DNA of 64,000 bases from Pseudobdellovibrionaceae bacterium (GCA_016785955.1 JAEUWH010000113.1:124001-188000); one strand, 5' to 3'; counted from the first letter of the stretch, positions 38,636-46,988 are shown. The notes: generated by a model not told the origin, from the sequence alone. Made by a program: numbers and translations.

Positions 38636-39178
38636 CTATCTCAAACTCTTAAAATACTCTAATGAGTCCGAAGTGTGCCAATTAATTGTACCAGTGATTT
38701 TTTTAACCATCTCACCTTTAGTATTAAAAATATAGCTTTCAGGAAGTTTTTCGACATTAAACTGTTTGGTCAAAGCGTCCGCTTCCGCTTGAACCACATA
38801 TATGGGGGCCTTGTTGAAATCAGGGAATGATTTTAAGAATGCATAAATGTCGTCCTTATTTTGGTCCCCCGAAACAGCCACAACAACAATGTTAGGGTCA
38901 GCTTTAACCAATGAAACAAGTGACGGAACCTCCTCAATACATGGCGAGCACCAGCTAGCCCAAAAATTAAAAATCACGACCTTACCCGTAAAAAACTTTA
39001 TATTAATTTTTTTCCCGTCCAATAAGGTCATATCGCTATCCGGCATAGTCATAGGCGTCGTATTCGAAACCGGGGTTTCAGTCGACACTGAATTTCGTGA
39101 GGAAATCCATTTATACCCTCCGACCATCAAAAGAAATGCTAAAATTGTAACGACTAAAGCTTTTAAATGTGTTTTCAT
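38636..39178 (-). CDS. TlpA/ResA-like membrane-anchored thioredoxin
   Basis: 180 residues with an N-terminal transmembrane anchor (ALVVTILAFLLMVGGY) and a thioredoxin fold on the periplasmic side. The active site is FWASWCSPCIEEVPSL, with cis-Pro in KLPESYIF. TlpA/ResA enzymes reduce periplasmic disulfides, often in cytochrome maturation; the partner is unknown here. Its ATG overlaps the stop of the TPR gene upstream (ATGA), so the two are coupled. Confidence 0.88.
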   Translation of the reverse strand: MKTHLKALVVTILAFLLMVGGYKWISSRNSVSTETPVSNTTPMTMPDSDMTLLDGKKINIKFFTGKVVIFNFWASWCSPCIEEVPSLVSLVKADPNIVVVAVSGDQNKDDIYAFLKSFPDFNKAPIYVVQAEADALTKQFNVEKLPESYIFNTKGEMVKKITGTINWHTSDSLEYFKSLR

Positions 39179-39870
39179 TTTTCGGTTTTGCTTTCTTCAT
39201 TAGGGTTAGCAAAATAATTTTTCATTTTACTTTCCAGTTTCAGTTTTAATCGTTCAGCTAAGATCGGATCCTTAGCCTCTGCCAGCATTTCATTGTAGAT
39301 CTGTTCAGCCATTTTTCGATTACCACTTTCGTTAAAAAGACCGCCAGCTAAACTTAAAACCCACGGTGGCGCCCCATTTTTACCCGCACGATATAACAAC
39401 TGCGCGGCCTTTTCATTATTTTTTTCCTCGATCTGAGCCTGATAAGACGCTCGATATAACACACGCCAATCATTTGGGAAATTCATAACGGCCTTATCAA
39501 ACAGGACTGAAGCCCCACGAGCATCACCAATTGATACAGAAATAAGCAGTGGTACATACAACATCAGTTCATAAAACTTTGGATCCAAATCAAAGGCCGC
39601 ATTCATGATGTGAAAATGCCAACTCGAAACTTTATCCGGACATAAATGAGACTCGGCAATGGTCAGTTGATTGTAAGCATCTAACTCTTGCAAAAAACGA
39701 ATCCAGAAAATGTCGGCAATTTGAGAATCGTTTCCAAAACTAAAATATTTGATATAGTCATTTACGCAAATAAGTGGGGCTTGGTATTTTTGAGGAATAA
39801 GACTAGCTAAATTAAAGTTCAAGTAAACGATAACCAATCCAATAGAGAAAAAAGAAATTACAGAAGCCAT
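39175..39870 (-). CDS. Membrane-anchored TPR-like protein of unknown function
   Basis: 231 residues from ATG 39870 (an ATG two codons upstream at 39876 is an alternative). One N-terminal transmembrane helix (ASVISFFSIGLVIVYLNF) is followed by helical repeats with TPR-type spacing (LLYRAGKNGAPPWVLSLAGGL). It could dock partners for the coupled TlpA-like protein. No ribosome-binding site is seen; a promoter lies 6 bases from the chosen start. Confidence 0.68.
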   Translation of the reverse strand: MASVISFFSIGLVIVYLNFNLASLIPQKYQAPLICVNDYIKYFSFGNDSQIADIFWIRFLQELDAYNQLTIAESHLCPDKVSSWHFHIMNAAFDLDPKFYELMLYVPLLISVSIGDARGASVLFDKAVMNFPNDWRVLYRASYQAQIEEKNNEKAAQLLYRAGKNGAPPWVLSLAGGLFNESGNRKMAEQIYNEMLAEAKDPILAERLKLKLESKMKNYFANPNEESKTEK

Positions 39871-39876
39871 ATACAT

Positions 39877-39906
39877 ATATTAATGACATCTTACCCTAAA
39901 TCGCAA
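39877..39906 (-). promoter_or_regulatory. Possible promoter for a leaderless TPR-gene transcript
   Basis: On the minus strand TTGCGA (39901-39906), an 18-base spacer and TAATAT (39877-39882) end 6 bases before the ATG at 39870. No Shine-Dalgarno sequence is seen. Confidence 0.35.
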
Positions 39907-39940
39907 GCACCAGACGACAAGCCATCCTTTGCACTAAAGT

Positions 39941-40594
39941 CTAGCTTTTCTGTGTACAATCAACGATTCTAAAAAAGGTAAAAACCGGAAAAATTCTACG
40001 AATGAGTCGAACATGAAAGTGATTTGCCAAGGCTGCTTCCACTTCTTTTGCCGCGCGCACGTGAAATTCTCCTTGAAATCCTTTGCCACCAAAATTACGC
40101 ATGAACTTGTATATCCAGTTTTCCGTTGGTGATGAAACTACAATATGTCCGTTCGGCTTTAAAAGTTTTTTAAATTCGACAAGAACTTCATCAAGCTCAT
40201 CAATATGTTCCAAAACATCCAATGCAAAAATTGTATCGATGCAGCCGGCGTCAGTTTGGACTAACTCTCCAAGATTCTTTAGAAATTGAACATTAGAAAT
40301 CTTTAATTCGCTACACAGCTTCGAGCATTGTTCCAAACTGCGAGGATCTAAATCAAAAGCAAATACATTTCTATAACCACCCGCAAGCAAAGGAATCAGC
40401 GCCCCAACCCCACAACCAAAATCTAGCACTTTTACCCCTGATGGATGGCAAGAAAATGCGCTTTGCACACGTTGCCAAAAAACAGAGCGCACAACAGAAA
40501 CAGAATGAGTGTATGAGGGGATTGCCTGTTCATCCCATGCATGCGGCTCGCTGATTTTGACAAGTTTCTCGAAAAAGTATTTCGCTTTAGCCAT
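39941..40594 (-). CDS. SAM-dependent methyltransferase (class I)
   Basis: 217 residues with the class I Rossmann motifs: VLDFGCGVGALIPLLAG (motif I), AFDLDPRSL (acidic loop), FALDVLEHIDEL (motif near DVLEH of the UbiG-like group) and GHIVVSSPTENW. The substrate is unknown; members of this group modify lipids, quinones or sugars. It overlaps the TVP38-like gene upstream by 8 bases. Confidence 0.88.
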   Translation of the reverse strand: MAKAKYFFEKLVKISEPHAWDEQAIPSYTHSVSVVRSVFWQRVQSAFSCHPSGVKVLDFGCGVGALIPLLAGGYRNVFAFDLDPRSLEQCSKLCSELKISNVQFLKNLGELVQTDAGCIDTIFALDVLEHIDELDEVLVEFKKLLKPNGHIVVSSPTENWIYKFMRNFGGKGFQGEFHVRAAKEVEAALANHFHVRLIRRIFPVFTFFRIVDCTQKS

Positions 40595-41240
40595 TTTTTA
40601 CCTTGGTTCCAATAAAGTGACTCACAAATGTAATTGCTAATAATATAAAAAAAATTCCATAAATATAAACCACCGTAGAGACATCTAATGCCCTAACAAT
40701 CTCCGAGTTCAACTGGCTACCGAAATAAGAATAGATCAGAGACGCCGGTGCCATCCCTACTAAACTGCCTAAAATAAAATGACGTCGACCGATCGACAAA
40801 TGACTTAGTAAATAATTTGTCACTTGCAAAGGGAACAACGGAAACAACCGTAATCGCACGACAGTCAGAAAAGGATTCATTTCAATTTCTTGACGAATTT
40901 TCTGGTTCAACAAATCATTGATTTTTTTTGTATCAATTTTAAAAAAAACGGCAGAGAATCGAAATGCGAGGTACGACGCCCAAAGCGTAAACAATAAGCT
41001 TAAGGCAAAGCCAAATACACTGCCAAATAAGTACCCCCCTAGTAACTTATAAAACACCCCCAATGGTACAAAGAAAAAATTAATCGCCATCCCGATAAGA
41101 AAATAGACGAAAATTTTAAGGGGAATGTACTCAATGGTTGAACCCATTAACTGAAAGAGTATGGTTTTATTACTTTCGTAATTTAAACTAAAAACTAGTG
41201 AAGCCATCACAAAAAATAAAAAGGCCAGGGCACGTTTCAT
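40587..41240 (-). CDS. TVP38/TMEM64-family (VTT domain) membrane protein
   Basis: 217 residues from ATG 41240 (a TTG at 41249 would add three residues). About six transmembrane helices and the VTT core: FFVPLGVFYKLLGGYLFG, then a re-entrant region and FPLFPLQVTNYLLSHLSIGRRHF, close to the family's F.RL.p..P....n...g. motif. The DedA/TVP38 superfamily includes proteins that move lipid carriers or scramble lipids, for example undecaprenyl phosphate. That fits a neighbour that uses lipid-linked sugars, though this is inferred. Confidence 0.85.
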   Translation of the reverse strand: MKRALAFLFFVMASLVFSLNYESNKTILFQLMGSTIEYIPLKIFVYFLIGMAINFFFVPLGVFYKLLGGYLFGSVFGFALSLLFTLWASYLAFRFSAVFFKIDTKKINDLLNQKIRQEIEMNPFLTVVRLRLFPLFPLQVTNYLLSHLSIGRRHFILGSLVGMAPASLIYSYFGSQLNSEIVRALDVSTVVYIYGIFFILLAITFVSHFIGTKVKNG

Positions 41241-41248
41241 TCTCAGCA

Positions 41249-41277
41249 ATAGTCCGACGAAAGACAGATGGTGTCAA
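41249..41277 (-). promoter_or_regulatory. Promoter for a near-leaderless TVP38-gene transcript
   Basis: On the minus strand a consensus TTGACA (41272-41277), a 17-base spacer and GACTAT (41249-41254) end 8 bases before the ATG at 41240. The nearby GAGA touches the ATG and is too close for a normal ribosome-binding site. Confidence 0.5.
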
Positions 41278-41385
41278 TATTGTTCATCCAAACTGAAAAC
41301 CAGCGGAAAAAGAACGTCGAGACTCAAAGCAAAAGCATCTGGGGATAAGCGTCTAGAGACTTTGCGATAAAAGTACCTTTAGGAT

Positions 41386-43182
41386 TTATATAGTCTTTTC
41401 AAGACTTTTCCTTTTTTTTTCGTACTGATCGTACATAAAGGTCAAATCCTCTTTATCGAATTCACTCTTAGCGTTCTTTATTGCTGCTTGTAGTTCCTCG
41501 CCAAGCTCCGGGTATTCTTTATTGTAATACAAATACAACGCCAGCTTTACAACGACGTATTTATACATATCATATTTTTTAAATTCGTTTCTATACTCGT
41601 CAACCAATAGACGATTAGCCACCACAAAAAAACCAAAAATCGATGTAAAATATTGATCTTGCAAACGAACATAAATACGAAGCTGTTTCGCAAGCACATA
41701 AGCCGCATCTGCGGCTTTCGGCAAATCGTTTTCCACGTTAGAAAAATCATCTAAAAATATTTTACTTAACGTAAATCGAGAATAAGGAACCAATTCCCTT
41801 TTCAACATCAAATCACTGAATTTTGTAAAATACTCCGCCCGTTTTTCAGGATTTTTATAGTAGCCAAAGATATCATCCAAAATATCCATATCGTGCGCCA
41901 CCAAACCAATTTTTTTATAGTTTTCCAAGATTGGACCGACTTCATCAAAATGCCCTGCACGCAATAAATAAAAAGATAACATGAAGCTAGTATACGTATA
42001 TTGAGTCGAGTTTTGCAGGGTATGAACGGCCCAATCTCCCCAACGTTTAATTTCTAGGTTACGAGATTGATTTACCAGCACAAAAATCACCAATATAAAG
42101 GACGTTACCAATTGAAAAATGGGTTTACGAACCTCGTTTAATTTTTCGGAAATCAGCAAGCCCAACAACAAAAATAAAAAAATCAAAGAAAAATAGGTGC
42201 GATGTTCAAAGGCGGTGTGATTGATCGAAAAGAAACTGGATTCAGGAAGAAATGTTAAATAAAATCCCACCCACATGAGCTGGGTCAATTTCGAAGGTAA
42301 TTTTCTATAGACACCGAAAAATAATACAATATGCCCCAGCAGGTAAAGCAAGTTCCAATTCCAAAAAATATTTTTAGGAACGCTAAAGTCGTAAAGGAAC
42401 TTAAGACCATACGGCAAAATCATCAATTTAAAATATGTAAATACCACTTGCGTTTGCACTAGAAAGTACTGGATCGGATTCAATTCATGAGTTTGCTGAT
42501 TTTGTCCTAAAATAAAGTAATAACCCATCGGTATCGTCAAAACAGCCGCAGTTAGACCTAGAAACGTCCATTCTCTTTCTTTTATCCGATATAACATATG
42601 AAACCCGAAGAAAAAGAAAAATGGAATAAAAAATATATTCGGCTTTGCCAAAACTCCGACAAGGAAAAAAAATATCGACAACCAAAAGTTTGTATTCGAC
42701 TGAGCCTCTAAATATTTAAAAAAATACCGAATCGACAAAATACCAAATATTCCCGAAAACAACACCCCCGCTTGAATGGACGTCGTGACGGCTTGACTGT
42801 TCAGAGGATGAAGGGCGAACAAAAATGCCATAAACACGGGTACTGATTTATTTTCATTGGTTAGTTTCTTTCCGATAAGCTCGGTCAAAAGAAGAAACAA
42901 TTGGTAGGCAACGAAGGCATGCAACACGTAACTAAAAAAATGAAACATTGTCGAATTCATACCAAACGCTTGGTATATTGTAGCCACATACAACATCAGC
43001 AATGGACGATCCGCCAGAATTCCGGTGATGACTTCTTTGTAGGAACCTAACTGATGGTTAAAGTTAATACGATCTACGTCATCGCCAATAAAATCACCAT
43101 TTAAAACGTAGGCATAACTGACCAAGATACTTAGAAATAATAAAGCAAAAATCAGATACTTTTTAAAAATTAAATTTTTCAT
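41386..43182 (-). CDS. TMTC-like GT-C glycosyltransferase with C-terminal helical repeats
   Basis: 598 residues: about ten transmembrane helices then a roughly 200-residue helical-repeat region. The first loop after helix 1 is GDFIGDDVDRI, matching the DD motif of TMTC/DUF1736 O-mannosyltransferases. RPLLMLYVATIYQAF and FALHPLNSQAV also match that family closely. TMTC enzymes move mannose from polyprenyl-phosphate mannose to Ser/Thr on the outside of the membrane. It lies just after pilA, with a GT2 gene on the other side, which points to the pilin as substrate. No ribosome-binding site is present. Confidence 0.75.
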   Translation of the reverse strand: MKNLIFKKYLIFALLFLSILVSYAYVLNGDFIGDDVDRINFNHQLGSYKEVITGILADRPLLMLYVATIYQAFGMNSTMFHFFSYVLHAFVAYQLFLLLTELIGKKLTNENKSVPVFMAFLFALHPLNSQAVTTSIQAGVLFSGIFGILSIRYFFKYLEAQSNTNFWLSIFFFLVGVLAKPNIFFIPFFFFFGFHMLYRIKEREWTFLGLTAAVLTIPMGYYFILGQNQQTHELNPIQYFLVQTQVVFTYFKLMILPYGLKFLYDFSVPKNIFWNWNLLYLLGHIVLFFGVYRKLPSKLTQLMWVGFYLTFLPESSFFSINHTAFEHRTYFSLIFLFLLLGLLISEKLNEVRKPIFQLVTSFILVIFVLVNQSRNLEIKRWGDWAVHTLQNSTQYTYTSFMLSFYLLRAGHFDEVGPILENYKKIGLVAHDMDILDDIFGYYKNPEKRAEYFTKFSDLMLKRELVPYSRFTLSKIFLDDFSNVENDLPKAADAAYVLAKQLRIYVRLQDQYFTSIFGFFVVANRLLVDEYRNEFKKYDMYKYVVVKLALYLYYNKEYPELGEELQAAIKNAKSEFDKEDLTFMYDQYEKKRKSLEKTI

Positions 43183-43190
43183 TTAAATGT

Positions 43191-43219
43191 ATCATAGGAT
43201 AAAAAAAGAGGGGTTGCAA
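43191..43219 (-). promoter_or_regulatory. Promoter for the GT-C gene, embedded in the pilA terminator
   Basis: On the minus strand TTGCAA (43214-43219), a 17-base spacer and TATGAT (43191-43196) end 8 bases before the ATG at 43182. The -35 box lies in the loop region of the pilA terminator hairpin and the spacer covers its T tract. Leaderless or nearly leaderless expression is predicted. Confidence 0.5.
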
Positions 43220-43235
43220 ACAACCCCTCTTTTTT
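43202..43235 (-). terminator. Rho-independent terminator of pilA
   Basis: Read on the minus strand, AGAGGGGTTG and CAACCCCTCT form a perfect stem, extended by A-T pairs, around a 4-base loop, followed by seven T. It lies 44 bases after the pilA stop. The A tract on the other side makes it nearly symmetric. Confidence 0.92.
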
Positions 43236-43278
43236 ATTGAACTTTAAATATTTTTTAAACTAGATTATCTAATTATAA

Positions 43279-43866
43279 TTACAAACCAACTTGAACATGA
43301 GTTAACAATCGTGTTTGATTGATTGTAAACTGGTCATCGTTGTTATTCGTAGTGGGTGTGTTTGTCGGATTTCCCCAAGCGCCCGCTGCATAAGTTGCCG
43401 AAGTCGCTGTATATGAACACACGCCTAAAGATGTATCCAAACCTGTTTCAGTCAAAGAAGCTCCGTACGTCCAAGCTGCCGAAGAACCCGCGATTCCGAT
43501 AAGATCATTATCAGCTGCACCACCCAAAGGAGGTGCGCCCGTACCCACAGGTTGACCACCCGTACATCCTGTTGTTCCAACACCCACAAAACCCGCATTG
43601 TAGCGTAGATTTTGTCCTACAGCACCACCACCGATGGCTCTTAAATTATTTGTATAGTGATTATACTCGGTAAAGTAACTAGACTCACCTTGAAAGATCG
43701 CGTTCAAGTGAGACTTAGCTTCAGCTTGACGAGCTTTCGACATGAACTTTTGATACTGTGGAATACCGATAACCGCTAAAATCCCGATGATCGCAACAAC
43801 AACCATCAACTCTACCAGAGAAAACCCTTTTTTCTTAAGCGCTTTCTTTTTCATCATTTTTTTCAT
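43279..43866 (-). CDS. pilA: Type IV pilin (PilA-like)
   Basis: 195 residues. A basic leader ends in KKKG and is followed by FSLVELMVVVAIIGILAVIG, the class IVa pilin helix with Glu5 of the mature protein, so prepilin peptidase would cut after Gly. The C-terminal globular part is Gly-, Thr- and Asn-rich (NPTNTPTTNNNDD) with three Cys. It is expected to be the major pilin. Such a Thr/Asn-rich tail is a good candidate for glycosylation by the neighbouring enzymes. AAGGAG lies just before the ATG and a strong terminator follows. Confidence 0.93.
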   Translation of the reverse strand: MKKMMKKKALKKKGFSLVELMVVVAIIGILAVIGIPQYQKFMSKARQAEAKSHLNAIFQGESSYFTEYNHYTNNLRAIGGGAVGQNLRYNAGFVGVGTTGCTGGQPVGTGAPPLGGAADNDLIGIAGSSAAWTYGASLTETGLDTSLGVCSYTATSATYAAGAWGNPTNTPTTNNNDDQFTINQTRLLTHVQVGL

Positions 43867-43936
43867 AAGTTCTCCTTAAACTTTTTATTTTTAAAAACCT
43901 TTTAAAATTTGTTTATATCCTTATACTCTAAAATAA

Positions 43937-43965
43937 ATAATTTGATTCCACACACATATCGTCAA
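43937..43965 (-). promoter_or_regulatory. Possible sigma70-type promoter of pilA
   Basis: On the minus strand TTGACG (43960-43965), a 17-base spacer and AATTAT (43937-43942) lie about 70 bases before the ATG. The whole 254-base gap is strongly AT-rich. No clear sigma54 -24/-12 pair was found. Confidence 0.4.
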
Positions 43966-44120
43966 GCTACACATTACTTTATAGCCTAGATTTAATAAAT
44001 TTATACGTTTATTCAAATGTTCACATATATTACAATTGTATTCAAGCAGTTTCACTGAATAAGTTTTAAGCGACTCAACTTGAGTCAGCACACAGAATAT
44101 TAGAAAAATTATTGCTACAT

Positions 44121-44849
44121 TTAAGCCTTATGTCTTGCCGACGCCGAATGTTTAAATCGGGTCTTTGCCATCACTCGCAATACGCGATAGGAATCTAAAA
44201 AAGGTCTAAAATGAGACGATTTATTTTGCATCAAGTAGACGGTATCAATTTGAGTTTCTGCAATACACACCTTGGACTGCATGGCCCGAATGATAGCCTC
44301 CATCTCAAAGTCGTAACGATCACTTTGTAAACTTAAAAGCGTCGGAAAAAAATGTTTAGGATAAGCCCTTAGCCCTGATTGCGTATCTTTCAGCTCACTC
44401 CCATAAAGACAAGAAAAAAGCATTCGGGAAAAAAAATTACCGAAAAAGCTTCGCCATGGGGTTTTGTCTTTTTCTAATCGGCGAGAACCCACATGAATCG
44501 CCGTCGTATTTTGTGATGCTGATTCAATCACTCGACTGACATCTTTAGCCAAGTGCTGCCCATCAGAATCAACGGTCACAAGAAACTCAACAGGCCAACC
44601 TTGGCTTAAAATATAGCGAATGGCTTCTTTGATGGCTGCGCCTTTTCCTCTGTTTGTCTTCAATTGAATCAAAAAAAAACTCTGATCGCTGGCTACCTGT
44701 TGTAAAAAATTAAGACCGTTCGTCGAACCGTCATTAACAACGACTTTATTCATCCCCGCGATACAGGGATCATCATTTAAATCCGCCAAGGTTTTCATAA
44801 GCAGCGCGGATGGATTATAAGTAGGAATAACAATCGCTATTTTCGACAA
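44121..44849 (-). CDS. GT2 glycosyltransferase, polyprenyl-phosphate sugar synthase-like
   Basis: 242 residues of the GT-A fold: IAIVIPTYNPS, VVNDGSTNG, KTNRGKGAAIKEAI and VTVDSDGQHL (DxD), then RRLEKDKTPWRSFFGNFFSR and DTQSGLRAYPK, all typical of DPM1-like synthases. These load a sugar from a nucleotide donor onto a polyprenyl phosphate in the cytoplasm. No transmembrane tail is present. The start codon is TTG with GGAGAG about 13 bases upstream. Next to pilA and the TMTC-like gene, it could supply the lipid-linked sugar. Confidence 0.85.
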   Translation of the reverse strand: MSKIAIVIPTYNPSALLMKTLADLNDDPCIAGMNKVVVNDGSTNGLNFLQQVASDQSFFLIQLKTNRGKGAAIKEAIRYILSQGWPVEFLVTVDSDGQHLAKDVSRVIESASQNTTAIHVGSRRLEKDKTPWRSFFGNFFSRMLFSCLYGSELKDTQSGLRAYPKHFFPTLLSLQSDRYDFEMEAIIRAMQSKVCIAETQIDTVYLMQNKSSHFRPFLDSYRVLRVMAKTRFKHSASARHKA

Positions 44850-44900
44850 AAGGGTTCATCTCTCCGTTGAACTTTAAAGATTATACAACAAAATAAATTT

Positions 44901-44990
44901 GTCAAATTACCGTCGTAATTAAATCGACCTAAATGGGCTGATAAAGACAGACAGTTAGTAATGACATCGTAAAGACAACAACGACACAAA
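44901..44990 (-). repeat. Copy of a dispersed intergenic repeat (diverged, copy 4)
   Basis: On the minus strand it carries TGTCATTACTAACTGTC, then AGGTCGATTTAATTAC and, six bases on, AATTTGAC, matching copy 2 near 9137-9197. It lies between the diguanylate cyclase gene and the GT2 gene, and its last bases give TTGACA, a possible -35 box for the GT2 gene (with TATAAT only 14 bases away). Confidence 0.5.
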
Positions 44991-44997
44991 TGAGTGA

Positions 44998-46314
44998 TCA
45001 GGCCGACTGTAACACCGTGATTCGATCACGGCCATTGGCCTTACTTTCATAAAGCGCCTCATCCGTTTTCTTATAAAAATCCCGCACTGTTTGCACTTCG
45101 GGGTTCCAACTGCAAATTCCGATGCTAATAGTACATTTGATCTGCTTTGTTTCGTAATAAACAATACTTGATTTAATTTGCTCGGATATCTTAGCCGCCA
45201 TATCCAATGTTTGATCTAATGTTTGGTCCGGAGCTAAAATTGCGAACTCTTCGCCCCCTACACGCGACACTAAAACTTCGTTGTTCTGGTGCAGTCTCAA
45301 AATTTGACCAACATGGACCAATACAGCATCCCCACCTGGATGCCCATAGCTGTCATTGATTTTTTTAAAAAAATCAATATCCAGCAAGACCAGATTTAAC
45401 TTCTCGTAGCGATTCGTATAGTCCGTCAATTTTTCGCGGAAAAAGCGCGAGTTATGCAATTTGGTCAAATCATCAAATATCGACAGACGCTCTAACGTCA
45501 TATTTTGGATCAACAGTTTCATCTGCTCGGCCAAAGTAATGACTTTCTGGTGATCAAACTGCTGCGCCTTCTCGGGGTTATGAATAGGGATAAAAATCTC
45601 GTACAGATCTTTTGACTGAACTTGAATAGGTAAGACAACCATGCTGTGTATATGACTTGTCGACAACAATTCCTTAACCTTGTCACTATCGATATAAGTA
45701 TATTTTGTCGTCGCGGGCAATCCTTGAATTTTCTTATTTAATGAGTCAAATACGGATGATTGACCTAGATAATTTGAATTAATAATTTTAACAATTTCTT
45801 TTTCATTACTTTTTAAAAGCCCTACGCCCAGCCCAAAATTATTTAAGATATGCTTAATAAACTCTTCTAAAATTTTGCTAGGTTCTTTAACTAAGCGAGT
45901 ATTATGGAGAAGCTCAATTAACGAGTCCATTTCTTCGATCTTCTTATCTTTAAGACCCATTTCTCGACGGTACTTCTTGTGTAATTCTTCCTCAATTGTT
46001 ACATCCTTGAAAAACAGGATATATTTCCCCTCAAAGGGAACAATGGAGTACTGACCTAAACCTTTTTCAACACTTTTGGTTTTGAATGAAATCACTTTCA
46101 TCGGACGAGCTTCTTTTACACCAATGAATGAATTCAGTTTTAATGGCTGCTCATCAATTTCTATAAAGACTTTACCTAACGTCATCTTACCAATCACCCG
46201 GGCCACAGATAAACCCGAAAATAAATAAAATGACGAGTTAGCATACTCAATTAATCCAGAGTCGTCATAAACAACAACGACATCGAAAGAACTCTCAAAT
46301 ATATTAAAATCCAT
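44998..46314 (-). CDS. PAS-GGDEF diguanylate cyclase
   Basis: 438 residues with an N-terminal PAS domain (DVVVVYDDSGLIEYANSSFY), a helical linker, a GAF-like region (about 140-270) and a C-terminal GGDEF domain. The active site is RVGGEEFAIL, and LHNSRFFREKL with LDIDFFKKINDSYGH also fits. No RxxD inhibitory site lies before the GGEEF, so product feedback may be absent. It is likely an active c-di-GMP synthase. No ribosome-binding site precedes the ATG; a promoter lies 5 bases upstream. Confidence 0.93.
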   Translation of the reverse strand: MDFNIFESSFDVVVVYDDSGLIEYANSSFYLFSGLSVARVIGKMTLGKVFIEIDEQPLKLNSFIGVKEARPMKVISFKTKSVEKGLGQYSIVPFEGKYILFFKDVTIEEELHKKYRREMGLKDKKIEEMDSLIELLHNTRLVKEPSKILEEFIKHILNNFGLGVGLLKSNEKEIVKIINSNYLGQSSVFDSLNKKIQGLPATTKYTYIDSDKVKELLSTSHIHSMVVLPIQVQSKDLYEIFIPIHNPEKAQQFDHQKVITLAEQMKLLIQNMTLERLSIFDDLTKLHNSRFFREKLTDYTNRYEKLNLVLLDIDFFKKINDSYGHPGGDAVLVHVGQILRLHQNNEVLVSRVGGEEFAILAPDQTLDQTLDMAAKISEQIKSSIVYYETKQIKCTISIGICSWNPEVQTVRDFYKKTDEALYESKANGRDRITVLQSA

Positions 46315-46319
46315 ACTGT

Positions 46320-46347
46320 ATTATCGGACTCGTTTTATAAAATTCAA
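46320..46347 (-). promoter_or_regulatory. Promoter for a leaderless GGDEF-gene transcript
   Basis: On the minus strand TTGAAT (46342-46347), a 16-base spacer and GATAAT (46320-46325) end 5 bases before the ATG at 46314, the same geometry as at purK. No Shine-Dalgarno sequence is present. Confidence 0.5.
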
Positions 46348-46645
46348 GTCTATGTACTCAAGACGCCATGATATAATTATGATGCAACCCAGACTAGACG
46401 TTACGGCTAGAAAATAATTAAGTGCCAATCTACAAAAAATAATGCCCCCCTTTGTTTTCAATACGTTTTCGTTAAAATCTTTTTACTGGAAAAACTAGCC
46501 ATACAACGTCCATTCGACCGCCCCCCCCACACTGCGGATACTGGCTTTTTTTTTATTTATGCGCATATTAAAATTAGGTTTGTCGAGGATGCAGATAGAC
46601 AGCCGCTTTAGACACTATTAAACTGATAAGATGACGGAAGTGCGA
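46348..46645. other. Intergenic region between the GGDEF and clpS genes
   Basis: About 300 bases, AT-rich, with no ORF I can support. It contains a C8 run (46521-46528) and a T9 run (46546-46554) with a weak CCGC/GCGG stem between them. They lie 92-125 bases before the clpS start. They could be mutable tracts or a weak terminator; I see no clear promoter for clpS. Confidence 0.4.
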
Positions 46646-46972
46646 ATGTCTCAAGATAATAAAAATCTACCATTTTCACCGGATGGCGATTCATCGGTTC
46701 AAATCATCCCTAAGGTGGAAACTCCTAAAATGTATCAAGTTATTCTTATGAACGATGACTATACCCCCATGGATTTTGTCGTCCTCGTGCTTAAAAAATT
46801 TTTTGGTAAAAAAGAGGAAGAGGCCATTAAGGTCATGCTGGATGTGCATCAAAAAGGAGCCGGCGTCGCCGGGGTTTACACCCTAGAGATTGCCGAAATG
46901 AAAGTGATGCAAACAAATCAATTTGCCCAACTGAATCAATACCCTCTGAAAAGTATTTTAGAGGAAACCTAA
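46646..46972 (+). CDS. clpS: ATP-dependent Clp protease adaptor ClpS
   Basis: 108 residues from ATG 46646, chosen because GGAAG lies about 5 bases upstream (an ATG at 46631 would add five residues). ClpS motifs are visible: MYQVILMNDDYTPMDFVV for N-degron binding, then VMLDVHQKGAGVAGVYT. It hands N-end-rule substrates to ClpAP. clpA follows 16 bases downstream, so the pair forms an operon. Confidence 0.96.
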   Translation: MSQDNKNLPFSPDGDSSVQIIPKVETPKMYQVILMNDDYTPMDFVVLVLKKFFGKKEEEAIKVMLDVHQKGAGVAGVYTLEIAEMKVMQTNQFAQLNQYPLKSILEET

Positions 46973-46988
46973 AAAAAGGGGTTTACGT

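Noticed and set aside
43867-44120. Sigma54 promoter for pilA
   Set aside because: No GG/GC pair at -24/-12 spacing was found; the better match is a sigma70-type pair at 43937-43965.
44901-44990. Possible end of a Tn7- or CAST-like transposon
   Set aside because: TGTC boxes are present but spacing is irregular, and no tns or cas genes occur anywhere in the window.
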